This document shows, one piece after another, positions 33,739 through 42,493 of a DNA stretch of 64,000 bases. Within the stretch, counting starts at the first letter, position 1. Each line of letters opens with the position of its first letter. The stretch is taken from NCBI GenBank assembly GCA_017630155.1, contig JAGBVU010000001.1:124001-188000 (forward strand). Reading direction: 5' to 3'. The notes below the pieces were generated by a model, which was given only the letters and a program-made list of their open reading frames with translations, was not told where the DNA came from and made no database searches. Both the position numbers and the translations under genes were made by a program. Source of the DNA: Bacteroidales bacterium (GTDB taxonomy: Bacteria > Bacteroidota > Bacteroidia > Bacteroidales > UBA932).

Positions 33739-36075
33739 TTATTCCTTCTGCAAAGTGTCAGCCGGATCAAGCGTGGCAGCCCTCCAATACTGGAATGCCA
33801 CAATTGCAATGGTAATGGTCTGGATTGCTATGAAGGCCCCTATGAAAAGTAAGGCTGAAACACCTGTCCTCTCTGCAAAGTTCTGCTGCCATTGGGTTAC
33901 TGCGTACCAGGCAACCGGTACTGCAATTATAAAGGATACCGTTACAAGCGTGAAATATTTACGCAATCCTCCAACAACCAAGCCTGATATCTCTGCTCCA
34001 TATACTTTCCTTACTGCAATATCCCTTTTGCGGTACTGCACATCTAGCAATACTTGTCCAAATACACCTATAAGAGAGAGAGCCGCTGCAAGTAGGGTAA
34101 ATAGTGAAATTATTTTCCCCTGTTTTACTTCAGGTTCATATAGGATACCCAGAATCTCATCGTAATGTTTCACCTCAAACAGATATTCAGAATCCATCTC
34201 CTTCAAGACGGAATATACTTTCTCAAGTGCTTCTGTTTTGCTGAATCCGCTGTGAAGCCTGATATATGTATAGTCCAATGCGGCATATCCGTCGGGAAGA
34301 ACAATATATAAAAGTGGTGCAGACTCATTCCTCATAGAATTTACCCTTACCGGTCCACTCTGCCCTATAATTGTCTCCTCTATTGCCCCGCCCAGGTCCT
34401 TCACTTTCTGATTCATTATGGCATAGTGTTGTGTGCCGTGTGTGTCGGATTCCAGAAAATTTCTTCCGTCAACCACTGGGATTCCCAATACGTCCAAAAA
34501 ATTGTATGAACAATAAAGGGTAAAGGTTCTCACATCTTCGCCGCGCAGATTCAGAGTAGTTACTCCATATACATCCTCTCCTCCAACCAGATCAGATGCG
34601 TATGCCACATCCTCCACCTCCGGTAACGAGCACAGTCTTTCCCTCAGCCAATCCTCTTTTTCCAGATAATGCTTCTGTGAAATCCTCGTTACCAGCACCT
34701 GTTCCCTGTCAAAACCCAAATCGTGCTCCATCATAAACTTATTCTGCTTATAGACCTGTGCCACAAATACCAGCAGTGCAAATGAGATTACATACTGCAA
34801 TACCATCATTATGGTCCTGAATCTTCTTCCCGACAGTGAAAATGCAAAATTCCCTTTCAGAGCAAATGCAGGTGGCAGTGAGGTAACATATAAACTTGGG
34901 TATATCCCTGCAGCAAAGCCTGTGCAAACTGCAATTCCTGCAGAAAGCAATAACAACGGAAGCTGCCCTGCAAATGTGAAATATGATTCAGACAGGCCTT
35001 GAGAATATAGCCACTCTGTAACAGGAGCAATAATGCAAAGTGATATTGCAAATGCCGAAAGGCAGAATACTACAGCCTCCACAATCAGTCCCCTGCGCAA
35101 CTGGAACTGGGAACTGCCGAGCACTTTCTGTGTATTTATTGTTTTTACCCTTATTGGGGCCAGAGCGGTAAAGAATGTAGAGTAATTTATTCCACCTATG
35201 AGCATTACCAGAGCTGAGATACATATCAGTAGCCACATCTGCCCTTTACTGCCGTTACGGTATATGGCGCTCCCTTCATCCTCAAAATAAATATCCTCTA
35301 TTGGGGTAAGTTCTATATCAGTAAGCCAATCCTTGTTTTCTCCGTAATCAAAATTGCTGTTAAAATTATCTTCTACAAGAGTCTTGTTCTCCGGTGAATC
35401 CAAAAGAATCCAGCAAGCGAAATTTGCACCGCCATAATTTCCCTGTTGCATTGTACCTATATGCCTGTAGATACAGTTACGCATCTGGGAGTTTGCAGGA
35501 AAGTCCCTGTATACTACCCCAACTACCATTTCTCGGGCGTTGGCATCGCTGAATCCAAACATCCGGTCATTGGTAATCACTTTTCCGTAAGCAGATCCAT
35601 CCCCATACAGTCTCTTTGCCAATGATTCCGGAATTGCAATATTGGAATAGCTCTCAAGATTCTTTGCACTCCCTTCAATAATTTCAGTTCCAAAAATCTC
35701 AAAAATTCCAGGATAGCACACATCCCATGCCGATTTAAACGCAAACGGTTCAAGATTATTTCCCCTCTGGGCATAGAAAACCCCCTCCTCAATAAATGGA
35801 CAACTGATAGTGGCAGTTTGGATATGGGGTGAAGAACCAATAATATCATCTACATATCCTCTTGGCAAGATGTTGCGGAACACATCATCATTTCCTATTC
35901 CAACCTTATCTACTCTATATATTCTTCCAGATGTAGGGTGCATCTTATCAAAACTCTGCTGGTATCCCACTTGGAGCATCAATGCCATGAATGCTGTAAA
36001 AGCAAGTACAAGGCCTGTGAAGTTCATCACCATTGCCAGGGTATATTTCTTAAGTATAGCAAGGAAATTTTTCAT
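33739..36075 (-). CDS. ABC transporter permease, MacB/FtsX type (orphan)
   Basis: 778 residues in the Bacteroidota double-FtsX layout: a first helix (residues about 12-34), a MacB-type periplasmic domain (about 45-270), three helices, a second soluble domain (about 430-660) and three final helices (about 670-765). Such permeases usually act with an ATPase and a membrane fusion protein in export or in envelope stress response. No ATPase gene is adjacent, so the partner must be elsewhere. Its upstream region carries a candidate sigma-54 promoter with TGTAAAGT repeats. Flanked by direct repeats at 31872 and 36656, it could be in a duplicated or transferred block. Confidence 0.82.
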   Translation of the reverse strand: MKNFLAILKKYTLAMVMNFTGLVLAFTAFMALMLQVGYQQSFDKMHPTSGRIYRVDKVGIGNDDVFRNILPRGYVDDIIGSSPHIQTATISCPFIEEGVFYAQRGNNLEPFAFKSAWDVCYPGIFEIFGTEIIEGSAKNLESYSNIAIPESLAKRLYGDGSAYGKVITNDRMFGFSDANAREMVVGVVYRDFPANSQMRNCIYRHIGTMQQGNYGGANFACWILLDSPENKTLVEDNFNSNFDYGENKDWLTDIELTPIEDIYFEDEGSAIYRNGSKGQMWLLICISALVMLIGGINYSTFFTALAPIRVKTINTQKVLGSSQFQLRRGLIVEAVVFCLSAFAISLCIIAPVTEWLYSQGLSESYFTFAGQLPLLLLSAGIAVCTGFAAGIYPSLYVTSLPPAFALKGNFAFSLSGRRFRTIMMVLQYVISFALLVFVAQVYKQNKFMMEHDLGFDREQVLVTRISQKHYLEKEDWLRERLCSLPEVEDVAYASDLVGGEDVYGVTTLNLRGEDVRTFTLYCSYNFLDVLGIPVVDGRNFLESDTHGTQHYAIMNQKVKDLGGAIEETIIGQSGPVRVNSMRNESAPLLYIVLPDGYAALDYTYIRLHSGFSKTEALEKVYSVLKEMDSEYLFEVKHYDEILGILYEPEVKQGKIISLFTLLAAALSLIGVFGQVLLDVQYRKRDIAVRKVYGAEISGLVVGGLRKYFTLVTVSFIIAVPVAWYAVTQWQQNFAERTGVSALLFIGAFIAIQTITIAIVAFQYWRAATLDPADTLQKE

Positions 36076-36763
36076 AAGTGTAAAGTTACTTTACAATTTT
36101 ACATAATTTATCTATTCTGAATAGATACGATGACAAAAACGTGCCAAAATAAGTATCATTCTTATTCTCAGTAAATTACTTTTTTTATAGAAGAAAAAAT
36201 TGTAAAGTTTCCTTACACTTTACAAAATGTGTAAAGTCAAGAAACTGGGAATTTTGTTGGATTATATACGATTTTACAGTTTGAGTCTTGAAAAGACATT
36301 GAAGAACTCTCAACAGTGTTGAGACAAATTCAACCCACTCATTTTGCTACGGAGAGCTGGAGAAATTTACCCTTTTTTTGTGTGATATGTTGTTTCGCTA
36401 AGTGATTGGGAACAGTGATGATTTGTAATTTACTGATTTCTAGGCAATTGTCTTTTGGGGATGTGCTTATGCCCCAGTTGAAAGTGGGGGTTGGGCGCAA
36501 TGTTGTTATGTAATGTGCAGAGATACAGTGGTTTAACTTTTGTCGGTGTGCTCAATGACTTGGAAAAATCAAAATGGTAAATATTCGTTATTTTATTTTG
36601 ACTCGTTGTCAAGTATCTATCATTGATAGGCTCCTATTTTAGCGGTTGCAGTGGCATAAATTCCTTAAATCTTGAAAGATTTGCGGAGTTGACTCTGTAA
36701 AATTATAATATTTACATATTTGGGCTTTTTAGAGCCGTTTCAAAGAGGATGAATTTATGGGAT
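36076..36763. promoter_or_regulatory. Regulatory region: candidate sigma-54 promoter and TGTAAAGT inverted repeats
   Basis: On the minus strand TTGGCACGTTTTTGTCA (36131-36147) has a perfect TGGCACG -24 element and a weaker -12 element (TGTCA for TTGCA). Between it and the permease ATG lies TGTAAAGT-T-ACTTTACA (36079-36095). Upstream are TGTAAAGT (36201-36208), ACTTTACA (36217-36224) and TGTAAAGT (36230-36237), about 70-105 bases from the promoter, as for NtrC-type activators. Further left lie palindromes CTCAACAGTGTTGAG (36309-36323) and CTATCATTGATAG (36617-36629). No gene is seen in 36250-36655. Confidence 0.5.
36656..36723 (+). repeat. Degenerate direct repeat copy 2 (with 31872-31941)
   Basis: About 68 bases matching 31872-31941 in the same orientation, with one deletion; identity is about 80%. 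It ends 40 bases from the cstA stop. The two copies enclose the DUF3667 and ABC-permease genes. Confidence 0.7.
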
Positions 36764-38185
36764 TCACCTCTGTTTTTTCCATTTGTAAAACCAGATGATT
36801 GAGGCTATGGAGGCGCAGGCTGTGATGGGGTAGGAGATGGTGGCGGGGATGTTGAAGCCTTCGGGTGCCATCAGTATATAGCATAGTGTCACAGCTGTCA
36901 TCAGTATGGCGGGGATCAGGGTTATGAAGTAGTTCTTCTTCCTGTTCACGAGGTATACTGTGATGGCCCAAAGGGTAAAGACTGCAAGTGTCTGATTGCA
37001 CCAGGCGAAGTAGCGCCAAATTATTTTGAATCCCTCTGCGTTGGTCAGGCTGAAGATGAGGACACCCATTGTCAGGACAAACAGAGGGATACAGATCATC
37101 AATCTTTTGCGGATACTTTTTTGCTCCACTTTCAGCATATCTGCTGTAATCATACGGGCAGAGCGGAGTGCTGTGTCGCCACTTGTTATAGGGGCTGCAA
37201 CGATTCCCATAATCGCAACTATACCACCTATTGTTCCAAGCCATTCATGCGATATTCTTGTAGCCACCATTGCTCCACTATATGGAGTCCCTGTGGCTGC
37301 ATCGACTGTTCCATATTCACCGTAGAACCAAGTGGCAGCTGCTGCCCAGATGAGAGCAACGATACCTTCTGTCACCATTGCTCCATAGAATACAGGGCGG
37401 GCATACTTCTCATTCTTCATGCAACGCGCCATCATCGGGGATTGGGTTGCGTGAAAGCCGCTGATAGCTCCGCAGGCGATACTGATAAACATCATCGGGA
37501 ATATTGGATTGGAGTCGTATTTTGTCCCAAAGCCATTCCAGATTTCCGGCAATGACGGCCATTTGACGAACATGACAAACAGGATTCCGAATGCCATGAA
37601 GAGTAGTGCAATGGCAAACAGAGGGTATATTTTTCCAATAATTTTATCAATTGGAAGGAGGGTAGCCAGCAAATAATAGAGGAAAATGACGCCCATCCAA
37701 AAAATGGCATTCAGATGCTTGGGAGTCATAGCAGCAAGAAGTTCAGCTGGACCGGATACAAACACAGCCCCTACCAGAATCATAAGAATCAGGATGAATA
37801 CGATCATTGCCTTTTTGGTATTCTCCCCGAGATACATTCCGATGATCTCAGGAAGATTGGCTCCACGGGTTCTTAAGGAGATTGCCCCGGAAAAGAAGTC
37901 GTGAACAGCTCCGGCGAATATTGTTCCAAAGACAATCCACAGGTAAGAAGCTGTTCCGAATTGTGCCCCCATAATCGCACCAAAGATGGGTCCGAGGCCC
38001 GCAATGTTGAGGAATTGGATCATAAAGAGCTTCCAGGTAGGCATTGGAATGTAGTCTACACCATCTGCCATCTCCAATGCAGGTGTCTTCTTGTCAGGAT
38101 CTGGGGAAAAAACATTTGTGACATACCTTCCGTATATGAAATATCCTAATACAAGGAGAGTAATAGCCAATATAAATGTTATCAT
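36764..38185 (-). CDS. cstA: Carbon starvation protein CstA-type transporter
   Basis: 473 residues with 12 or more transmembrane helices. Family motifs include GRYVTNVFSPDPDKKTPA, DGVDYIPMPTWKLFMIQF, NIAGLGPIFGAIMGAQFG and HDFFSGAISLRTRG. CstA proteins import pyruvate or small peptides during nutrient limitation. The chain is shorter than the E. coli protein (about 700 residues) but typical of Bacteroidota. It is the last gene of a minus-strand run: deacylase, methyltransferase-like, cstA, with gaps of 6 and 15 bases. Import of a compound related to D-amino acids or pyruvate may link the genes. Confidence 0.9.
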   Translation of the reverse strand: MITFILAITLLVLGYFIYGRYVTNVFSPDPDKKTPALEMADGVDYIPMPTWKLFMIQFLNIAGLGPIFGAIMGAQFGTASYLWIVFGTIFAGAVHDFFSGAISLRTRGANLPEIIGMYLGENTKKAMIVFILILMILVGAVFVSGPAELLAAMTPKHLNAIFWMGVIFLYYLLATLLPIDKIIGKIYPLFAIALLFMAFGILFVMFVKWPSLPEIWNGFGTKYDSNPIFPMMFISIACGAISGFHATQSPMMARCMKNEKYARPVFYGAMVTEGIVALIWAAAATWFYGEYGTVDAATGTPYSGAMVATRISHEWLGTIGGIVAIMGIVAAPITSGDTALRSARMITADMLKVEQKSIRKRLMICIPLFVLTMGVLIFSLTNAEGFKIIWRYFAWCNQTLAVFTLWAITVYLVNRKKNYFITLIPAILMTAVTLCYILMAPEGFNIPATISYPITACASIASIIWFYKWKKQR

Positions 38186-38200
38186 ATCTTTAATTTATAA

Positions 38201-38869
38201 CTACCACACCAGTGGAATCAGGCGGTATTTTGTGTGTTGTTTGTATTCTGTGTAGCCTGGAAGGTTGTCTTCCAGGATTTTCTCTTCGTGGTGAATCCTG
38301 ATGATGATGAGTGGGACATATAGGAGCATGATGAAGAGGGAGTATAGTGATCCCAGGATAAGTGGCATGCTGAGGAAGAGTAGGGTGGTAGCGGTGTACA
38401 TCGGATGGCGTACTATTCCATACAGTCCGGTGTCAATGACTCTCTGGCCCTCTTGCACTTCGATGGTCCTGGACAGATATTCGTTTTCCCTCATCACTTC
38501 GGCATATAAGAGATAGGAGATGAGGAATACCCCGGTGGCACACCATGTTACCCATTGGGGCAATATTGGCCAATGGTATCTCCAGTTTAGTCCGGCAACT
38601 GCAAATGAGGCTATAAAGAGTATTCCGCTTGCAGCGACCACGCCCTTTTGTTCTTTCTGTTTCTCTTTGGCGTTTAGCCTTTTGCGGAGAAGGTCCGGGC
38701 TTTTGGACAGCATGACTGACCCTGCGATGAATATGGGGATGAAGAGGGTCCCCATAAATATCCAGCCTTGCTGGAATCCGAATGATCCGGCAGGTAAAAA
38801 GATCAATGCCCCAACCGCTATGACCCCTCCCAGAAATTTAGCCAATGCTTGTGTAAGGAGTTTTGACAT
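38201..38869 (-). CDS. Isoprenylcysteine carboxyl methyltransferase (ICMT)-family membrane protein
   Basis: 222 residues with about five membrane helices. The C-terminal part shows the ICMT/PEMT signature: GLYGIVRHPMYTATTLLFLS (cofactor-binding R-H-P-x-Y), then RIHHEEKILEDNLPGYTEY. In bacteria these proteins methylate unknown hydrophobic substrates. It lies between the deacylase and cstA genes in one run, 6 and 15 bases from them. A membrane-lipid or amino-acid-related role is conceivable; none is proven. Confidence 0.82.
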   Translation of the reverse strand: MSKLLTQALAKFLGGVIAVGALIFLPAGSFGFQQGWIFMGTLFIPIFIAGSVMLSKSPDLLRKRLNAKEKQKEQKGVVAASGILFIASFAVAGLNWRYHWPILPQWVTWCATGVFLISYLLYAEVMRENEYLSRTIEVQEGQRVIDTGLYGIVRHPMYTATTLLFLSMPLILGSLYSLFIMLLYVPLIIIRIHHEEKILEDNLPGYTEYKQHTKYRLIPLVW

Positions 38870-38875
38870 GGCTGT

Positions 38876-40468
38876 TTAATTTTTCATTACCCTTCCGGTG
38901 TGTTTTAACGCATTGGTGTCAAGGGTGTGGCCATCCATAACCTGGGTGCCGTTGATGTAGACTTTCTCTATGCCGAATGGGTGTCCCTGGTCAGACTGGC
39001 CGTCACGCAAAGCGGCCTCATTGAAAATTGTGATGTCTGCATAGTATCCCGGTTTGATGTATCCCCTCTCTGATATGGAGAAACGGTCAGCTACACCCCC
39101 TGTCATCTTTCTGATGGTATTGGGCATGGTGTCGCCACTGCCTGTCAGAGAGAGTTTGAGGAATTTGGGGAAGCAGTCGTATATGGCTGGGTTCTGTACG
39201 CCATAGTCTTCTACCCAGGCATCTGTCATATATAGTGAGAGCTCGTCTTTTGAGAGTTCGCTCAGTATCTCCGGGGTGCTGTAAGGTCCCATGTTTACCC
39301 TCCCTTTGAAGTTGCTCATCTCGCATAGGTCCAGGTATGCATCAAGACACGATTTGCCCATCTCTTTGGCGATCTGGGCCACGCTCTTCCCTTCGTACTG
39401 TTCATGTCCCGGCCCTATGTAGGCTATCTGAATGTCATCCCATCCGAATCCGAGCAGCAGGATAGTGGCATCGATAAGAATATTGAGTTTTAGTTTGTTG
39501 AACCAGTGACGTTTCTGTTTTGGTGTCAAGGCCTGGTACCAGCCGGGGAGAACTACGGTAATAACAGATACCCCCAGCATTTCACTATAGATGTCAAATC
39601 CCACTTTGACACCCTCTTTCTCAAGGTTATGGATAATCTGGAGAAGCTCGTCTTTGCATTTGAAAGATTTTCTCCCCACGAAGATGGCATGTGAATAGTG
39701 CAGCTTAAGTTTTGTGCCGCGGGCTATCTCCACCAGTTCATCAAGTGCACGAAGCAGATGGGGCCTTCCAAGGAGGGGGTAGGTCATGGATACTGCTGAG
39801 CAAGCTCTCGGGTGGACAGTAAGGGGACGGTCATATTTTTCGCACAGCTTCGCAACATCTTTAAGCTCATCTATATCTGCATAAATTCCGGGTTCATACA
39901 TGAGTCCGAGGGAGAGTCCGCACGCGCCATCCTTCAGGGCCTGTTCCAATAATTCAAGCATCCTTTCCCTTTCATCAGATGTCAATGGACGGTTTTCGTA
40001 GCCGGCAACACTTGTTCTTGCGGTGCAATGGCCGGCAAGCAGGGCCAGATTGCAAGGCATATTGCCGTCTACGGCATCAAAGTATTCACGTGTGGTAGGG
40101 TAGATGCCGGTGGTTCCGCTGAATCCGAAGAGGCCTGCCCCCATTTTATCGGCATATGGTGACTCCTTATCGAAGCCCACTGCAGATATGCCGCAGTTGC
40201 CGGATATGAATGATGTTATACCCTGACGGATGAAGGGCTCGAAATATTTTAAGGTGTCGTTTTTTATTGCAAACCAATCGTTGTGGGAGTGTGCATCGAT
40301 GAATCCGGATGAGACTGACAGCCCATCAAGATCGACAACTTCCCACCTCTCTTGTGCAGCGATTTCACGCTCCACCTTCACTATTTTCTCTCCATCGATT
40401 AATATGTCTGCTCTGAATGCTGCAGAGCCGGTGCCGTCGTAAATCAGCCCGTTTTTCAGTAGTTTCAT
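38876..40468 (-). CDS. N-acyl-D-amino-acid deacylase (amidohydrolase)
   Basis: 530 residues. The metal-binding signature F-I-D-A-H-S-H-N-D is at about residues 58-66, followed by the GNCGISAVGF stretch typical of D-aminoacylases, C-T-A-R-T-S-V with the GLSLGLMYEPGIYAD segment, and HYSHAI. The catalytic Asp is probably in YMTDAWVEDYG, and the closing barrel has the YIKPGYYADITIF pattern. The enzyme removes the acyl group from N-acyl-D-amino acids or related dipeptides. No signal peptide, so cytoplasmic. First gene of the cstA operon. Confidence 0.86.
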   Translation of the reverse strand: MKLLKNGLIYDGTGSAAFRADILIDGEKIVKVEREIAAQERWEVVDLDGLSVSSGFIDAHSHNDWFAIKNDTLKYFEPFIRQGITSFISGNCGISAVGFDKESPYADKMGAGLFGFSGTTGIYPTTREYFDAVDGNMPCNLALLAGHCTARTSVAGYENRPLTSDERERMLELLEQALKDGACGLSLGLMYEPGIYADIDELKDVAKLCEKYDRPLTVHPRACSAVSMTYPLLGRPHLLRALDELVEIARGTKLKLHYSHAIFVGRKSFKCKDELLQIIHNLEKEGVKVGFDIYSEMLGVSVITVVLPGWYQALTPKQKRHWFNKLKLNILIDATILLLGFGWDDIQIAYIGPGHEQYEGKSVAQIAKEMGKSCLDAYLDLCEMSNFKGRVNMGPYSTPEILSELSKDELSLYMTDAWVEDYGVQNPAIYDCFPKFLKLSLTGSGDTMPNTIRKMTGGVADRFSISERGYIKPGYYADITIFNEAALRDGQSDQGHPFGIEKVYINGTQVMDGHTLDTNALKHTGRVMKN

Positions 40469-40577
40469 GCGTCAGGTTATTAGTATTCCAAACGCAATAT
40501 AAAGATTTTTTTTGAATTATTGCGGGGCTTTTCTGGCTTTTAGCATTGCTTCAGTGTGATTGCCGGGAGTCTTGAGT

Positions 40578-41237
40578 TTATGATTTGTCTCTATTTCCTC
40601 GCCAGCCCATTCTGTGGAGTTGGAGTGCTGCCCCTATTTTGAACATAGTTTTTATGGTGATAGAGAGGATTTCGTAGGCCTGGTCTGAACAGGGTTCGAA
40701 ATCCTCCTCCATTATTATGGATATTGCTTTTTCAGCACAGGTGATTATTGTATCACGCAGGAATTGCTCCTCAGAGGAGCCGAGAGGGAGTGCGAGGATA
40801 TCGGCCATTATCTTATCATCCATATCGTCCCACTGTTCTGCACCATACAGATGTTTGTAAGGGGTGAATCGGTTGACTTGCCAGTCTGTTCCCCACCATT
40901 GGGCCACAGCCATTCCTATGAAAGCTGCCCAACCTATAGCGGCATTGGGGTAGTCATCTATCTGAGCGACGGCATCTGCCATATATTGCTCTGCGTAATC
41001 ATCCCATTTCCCCATTATCTCTTCGACTTCTGGCAATAGGGAACCAAGTGCCCCTGCACCCTGGCATACTTTGAGCAGCTCCAGCTGCAATCTCCCTTCA
41101 AAATTGATCTCCATCTCTGTAAATGTATCAGGGGGCAAATTTAGGGGAATTTCCTTAACTCTTATACTCGAAATGCCACTTGGGATGCACATCTCCGGGA
41201 AATATGTCATTTGTCTGAATCTTGGGTTGTAGAACAA
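40578..41237 (-). CDS. Conserved hypothetical protein (219 aa), helical
   Basis: 219 residues on the minus strand, separated from the deacylase by 109 bases. The start is uncertain: Met residues at positions 1, 10, 16 and 42 are all possible, and no promoter box is convincing. The protein is predominantly helical and acidic with GWAAFIGMAVAQWWGTDW and QVNRFTPYKHLYG segments that look like a compact soluble fold, and a C-terminal helix IKTMFKIGAALQLHRMGWRG. No signal peptide or catalytic signature is seen. I do not recognise the family; codon use and length make it a real gene. Confidence 0.6.
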   Translation of the reverse strand: MFYNPRFRQMTYFPEMCIPSGISSIRVKEIPLNLPPDTFTEMEINFEGRLQLELLKVCQGAGALGSLLPEVEEIMGKWDDYAEQYMADAVAQIDDYPNAAIGWAAFIGMAVAQWWGTDWQVNRFTPYKHLYGAEQWDDMDDKIMADILALPLGSSEEQFLRDTIITCAEKAISIIMEEDFEPCSDQAYEILSITIKTMFKIGAALQLHRMGWRGNRDKS

Positions 41238-41294
41238 ATTATTGGATTTCCTTACTAAATTCCGTAATATTGTATCAAATAAATTTTGTCAGTT

Positions 41295-42053
41295 ATGAAA
41301 AGACGTGAGATGATCAAAAAGACAGGGGCAGCCCTGTTGGGCGCATCGGTAGCAGGGCTGCCGGCGTTTGCTTCGGATAAAGGAAATGATAACCGTACTG
41401 CATCCACCAAAAAGAAAGTGGTGGTGTTGGGCGCACATCCTGATGATCCTGAATCGTGCGCGGGTGGTACTATGGTAATGATGAGAAAGGCTGGCTATGA
41501 GGTAGTCAGCATGTATATGACCAAGGGTGAAGCCGGTATCAAGGGCAAGTCTCATGACGAGGCGGCAACCATCAGGAAGGCAGAGGCTGAAAACGCTTGT
41601 AAAGTGATGGGGGTGAGGCCTGTATTCCTTACACAGATAGATGGAAGTTCAGAGATAAATAAGGAACGCTATGCCGAGGTGAAGGAGGCCTTGGCTGCAG
41701 AGAATCCTGATATTGTCATTACCCACTGGCCAATAGACTCCCATCCTGACCATAGGGTGTGTGCATCTTTGGCATACGATGCTTGGAGAAGACTTGGATA
41801 TACATTTGAGCTGTACTACTTCGAGGCGATGACCGGCCTTCAGTCGCAAGGTTTCCATCCTACAGATTATGTGGATATTACCGAAGCGGCTGCTACCAAA
41901 CGTGAGGCCTGTTTCTGTCACGTGAGCCAGGATCCTGAAGGATGGGTGGATGACTGGCACGGCGGGATGTCAAAATTCCGCGGAAGGGAATTCGGTGTGG
42001 AACATGCAGAAGCATTTTTCCACCTGTGCAGATACAAGAGCGACTTGCTCTGA
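41295..42053 (+). CDS. PIG-L family deacetylase, exported
   Basis: 252 residues from ATG 41295; a TTG three codons upstream also is in frame. The N-terminus MKRREMIKKTGAALLGASVA looks like a twin-arginine or Tat-like signal followed by a signal peptidase site near GLPAFA. The catalytic core begins VVLGAHPDDPESCAGG (zinc ligands His and Asp) and has H-P-D-H-R later (about residue 150) and EVVSMYMTKGEAGI. PIG-L enzymes remove acetyl groups from GlcNAc-type sugars and glycolipids. An exported form may act on cell-envelope or external glycans. It converges on yjdM with a shared terminator. Confidence 0.85.
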   Translation: MKRREMIKKTGAALLGASVAGLPAFASDKGNDNRTASTKKKVVVLGAHPDDPESCAGGTMVMMRKAGYEVVSMYMTKGEAGIKGKSHDEAATIRKAEAENACKVMGVRPVFLTQIDGSSEINKERYAEVKEALAAENPDIVITHWPIDSHPDHRVCASLAYDAWRRLGYTFELYYFEAMTGLQSQGFHPTDYVDITEAAATKREACFCHVSQDPEGWVDDWHGGMSKFRGREFGVEHAEAFFHLCRYKSDLL

Positions 42054-42066
42054 TACTTTGGAAAAG

Positions 42067-42100
42067 AAAGTCCTGTTTTCGTATGAGAACAGGACTTTTT
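42067..42100. terminator. Bidirectional terminator between PIG-L gene and yjdM
   Basis: AAAGTCCTGTTTTC (42067-42080) pairs with GAGAACAGGACTTTTT (42085-42100) around GTAT, with one mismatch. A-run on one side and T-run on the other let it work for both converging genes. Confidence 0.85.
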
Positions 42101-42106
42101 GATTGA

Positions 42107-42436
42107 CTATTTCTTCAGGAAGCAAGTCTTGAGGACTATGCTGCTCCCTTCGATCTTGCAGTCAACCTCTTCCGGATTTTCGGTAAGTCGTATGCTCCTT
42201 ACTTTAGTTCCGCGTTTGATTACCATAGAAGAACCTTTCACCTTAAGGTCTTTGATTACAGTCACTGCATCGCCGTCGAAAAGTTCTGCACCATTTGAAT
42301 CTCTTGGGACATCTGCTGTCTCCTCGCTCTCTTCTCCGATATTGAACTCGTGGGTACAATCAGGGCACACATAAAGTGAGCCGTCGAAATAAGTGTATTC
42401 ACCGCCACACTTGGGGCATTTTGGGCTATCTGTCAT
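42107..42436 (-). CDS. yjdM: YjdM/PhnA-like zinc-ribbon protein
   Basis: 109 residues, typical for the family. The N-terminus has two C-x2-C pairs (KCPKCGGEYTYFDGSLYVCP, then DCTHEF), a zinc ribbon. The second half is the conserved DGDAVTVIKDLKVKGSS, MVIKRGTKVRSIRL and EVDCKIEGSSIVLKTCFLKK core. This family is often called alkylphosphonate utilisation protein PhnA, although a role in phosphonate use is not established. A minus-strand -7 box TATCTTTG (42461-42468) lies 25 bases upstream. Confidence 0.9.
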   Translation of the reverse strand: MTDSPKCPKCGGEYTYFDGSLYVCPDCTHEFNIGEESEETADVPRDSNGAELFDGDAVTVIKDLKVKGSSMVIKRGTKVRSIRLTENPEEVDCKIEGSSIVLKTCFLKK

Positions 42437-42460
42437 AGTCGTGTTGTATTGTTATTGGTG

Positions 42461-42485
42461 CAAAGATAAATAATCTGTATATTTG
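42461..42485. promoter_or_regulatory. Divergent promoter boxes (yjdM and 42494)
   Basis: Minus strand TATCTTTG (42461-42468) serves yjdM; plus strand TATATTTG (42478-42485) serves the small gene at 42494. The plus box ends 8 bases before that ATG, so its message should have an extremely short leader. Confidence 0.65.
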
Positions 42486-42493
42486 TTTCCACT

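Noticed and set aside
33086..34165. A 359-codon plus-strand frame opposite DUF3667 and the permease
   Set aside because: It crosses two supported minus-strand genes and the gap between them, with no promoter or family features; shadow of their codon use.
36764..37244. Antisense frame over the cstA 3' end (171 codons)
   Set aside because: Same strand but shifted frame of cstA with low-complexity His/Arg/Pro composition; a shadow frame.
41258..41275. A third copy of the 31872/36656 repeat
   Set aside because: Only about 12 bases (TAAATTCCGTAA) match; too short to count as a copy.
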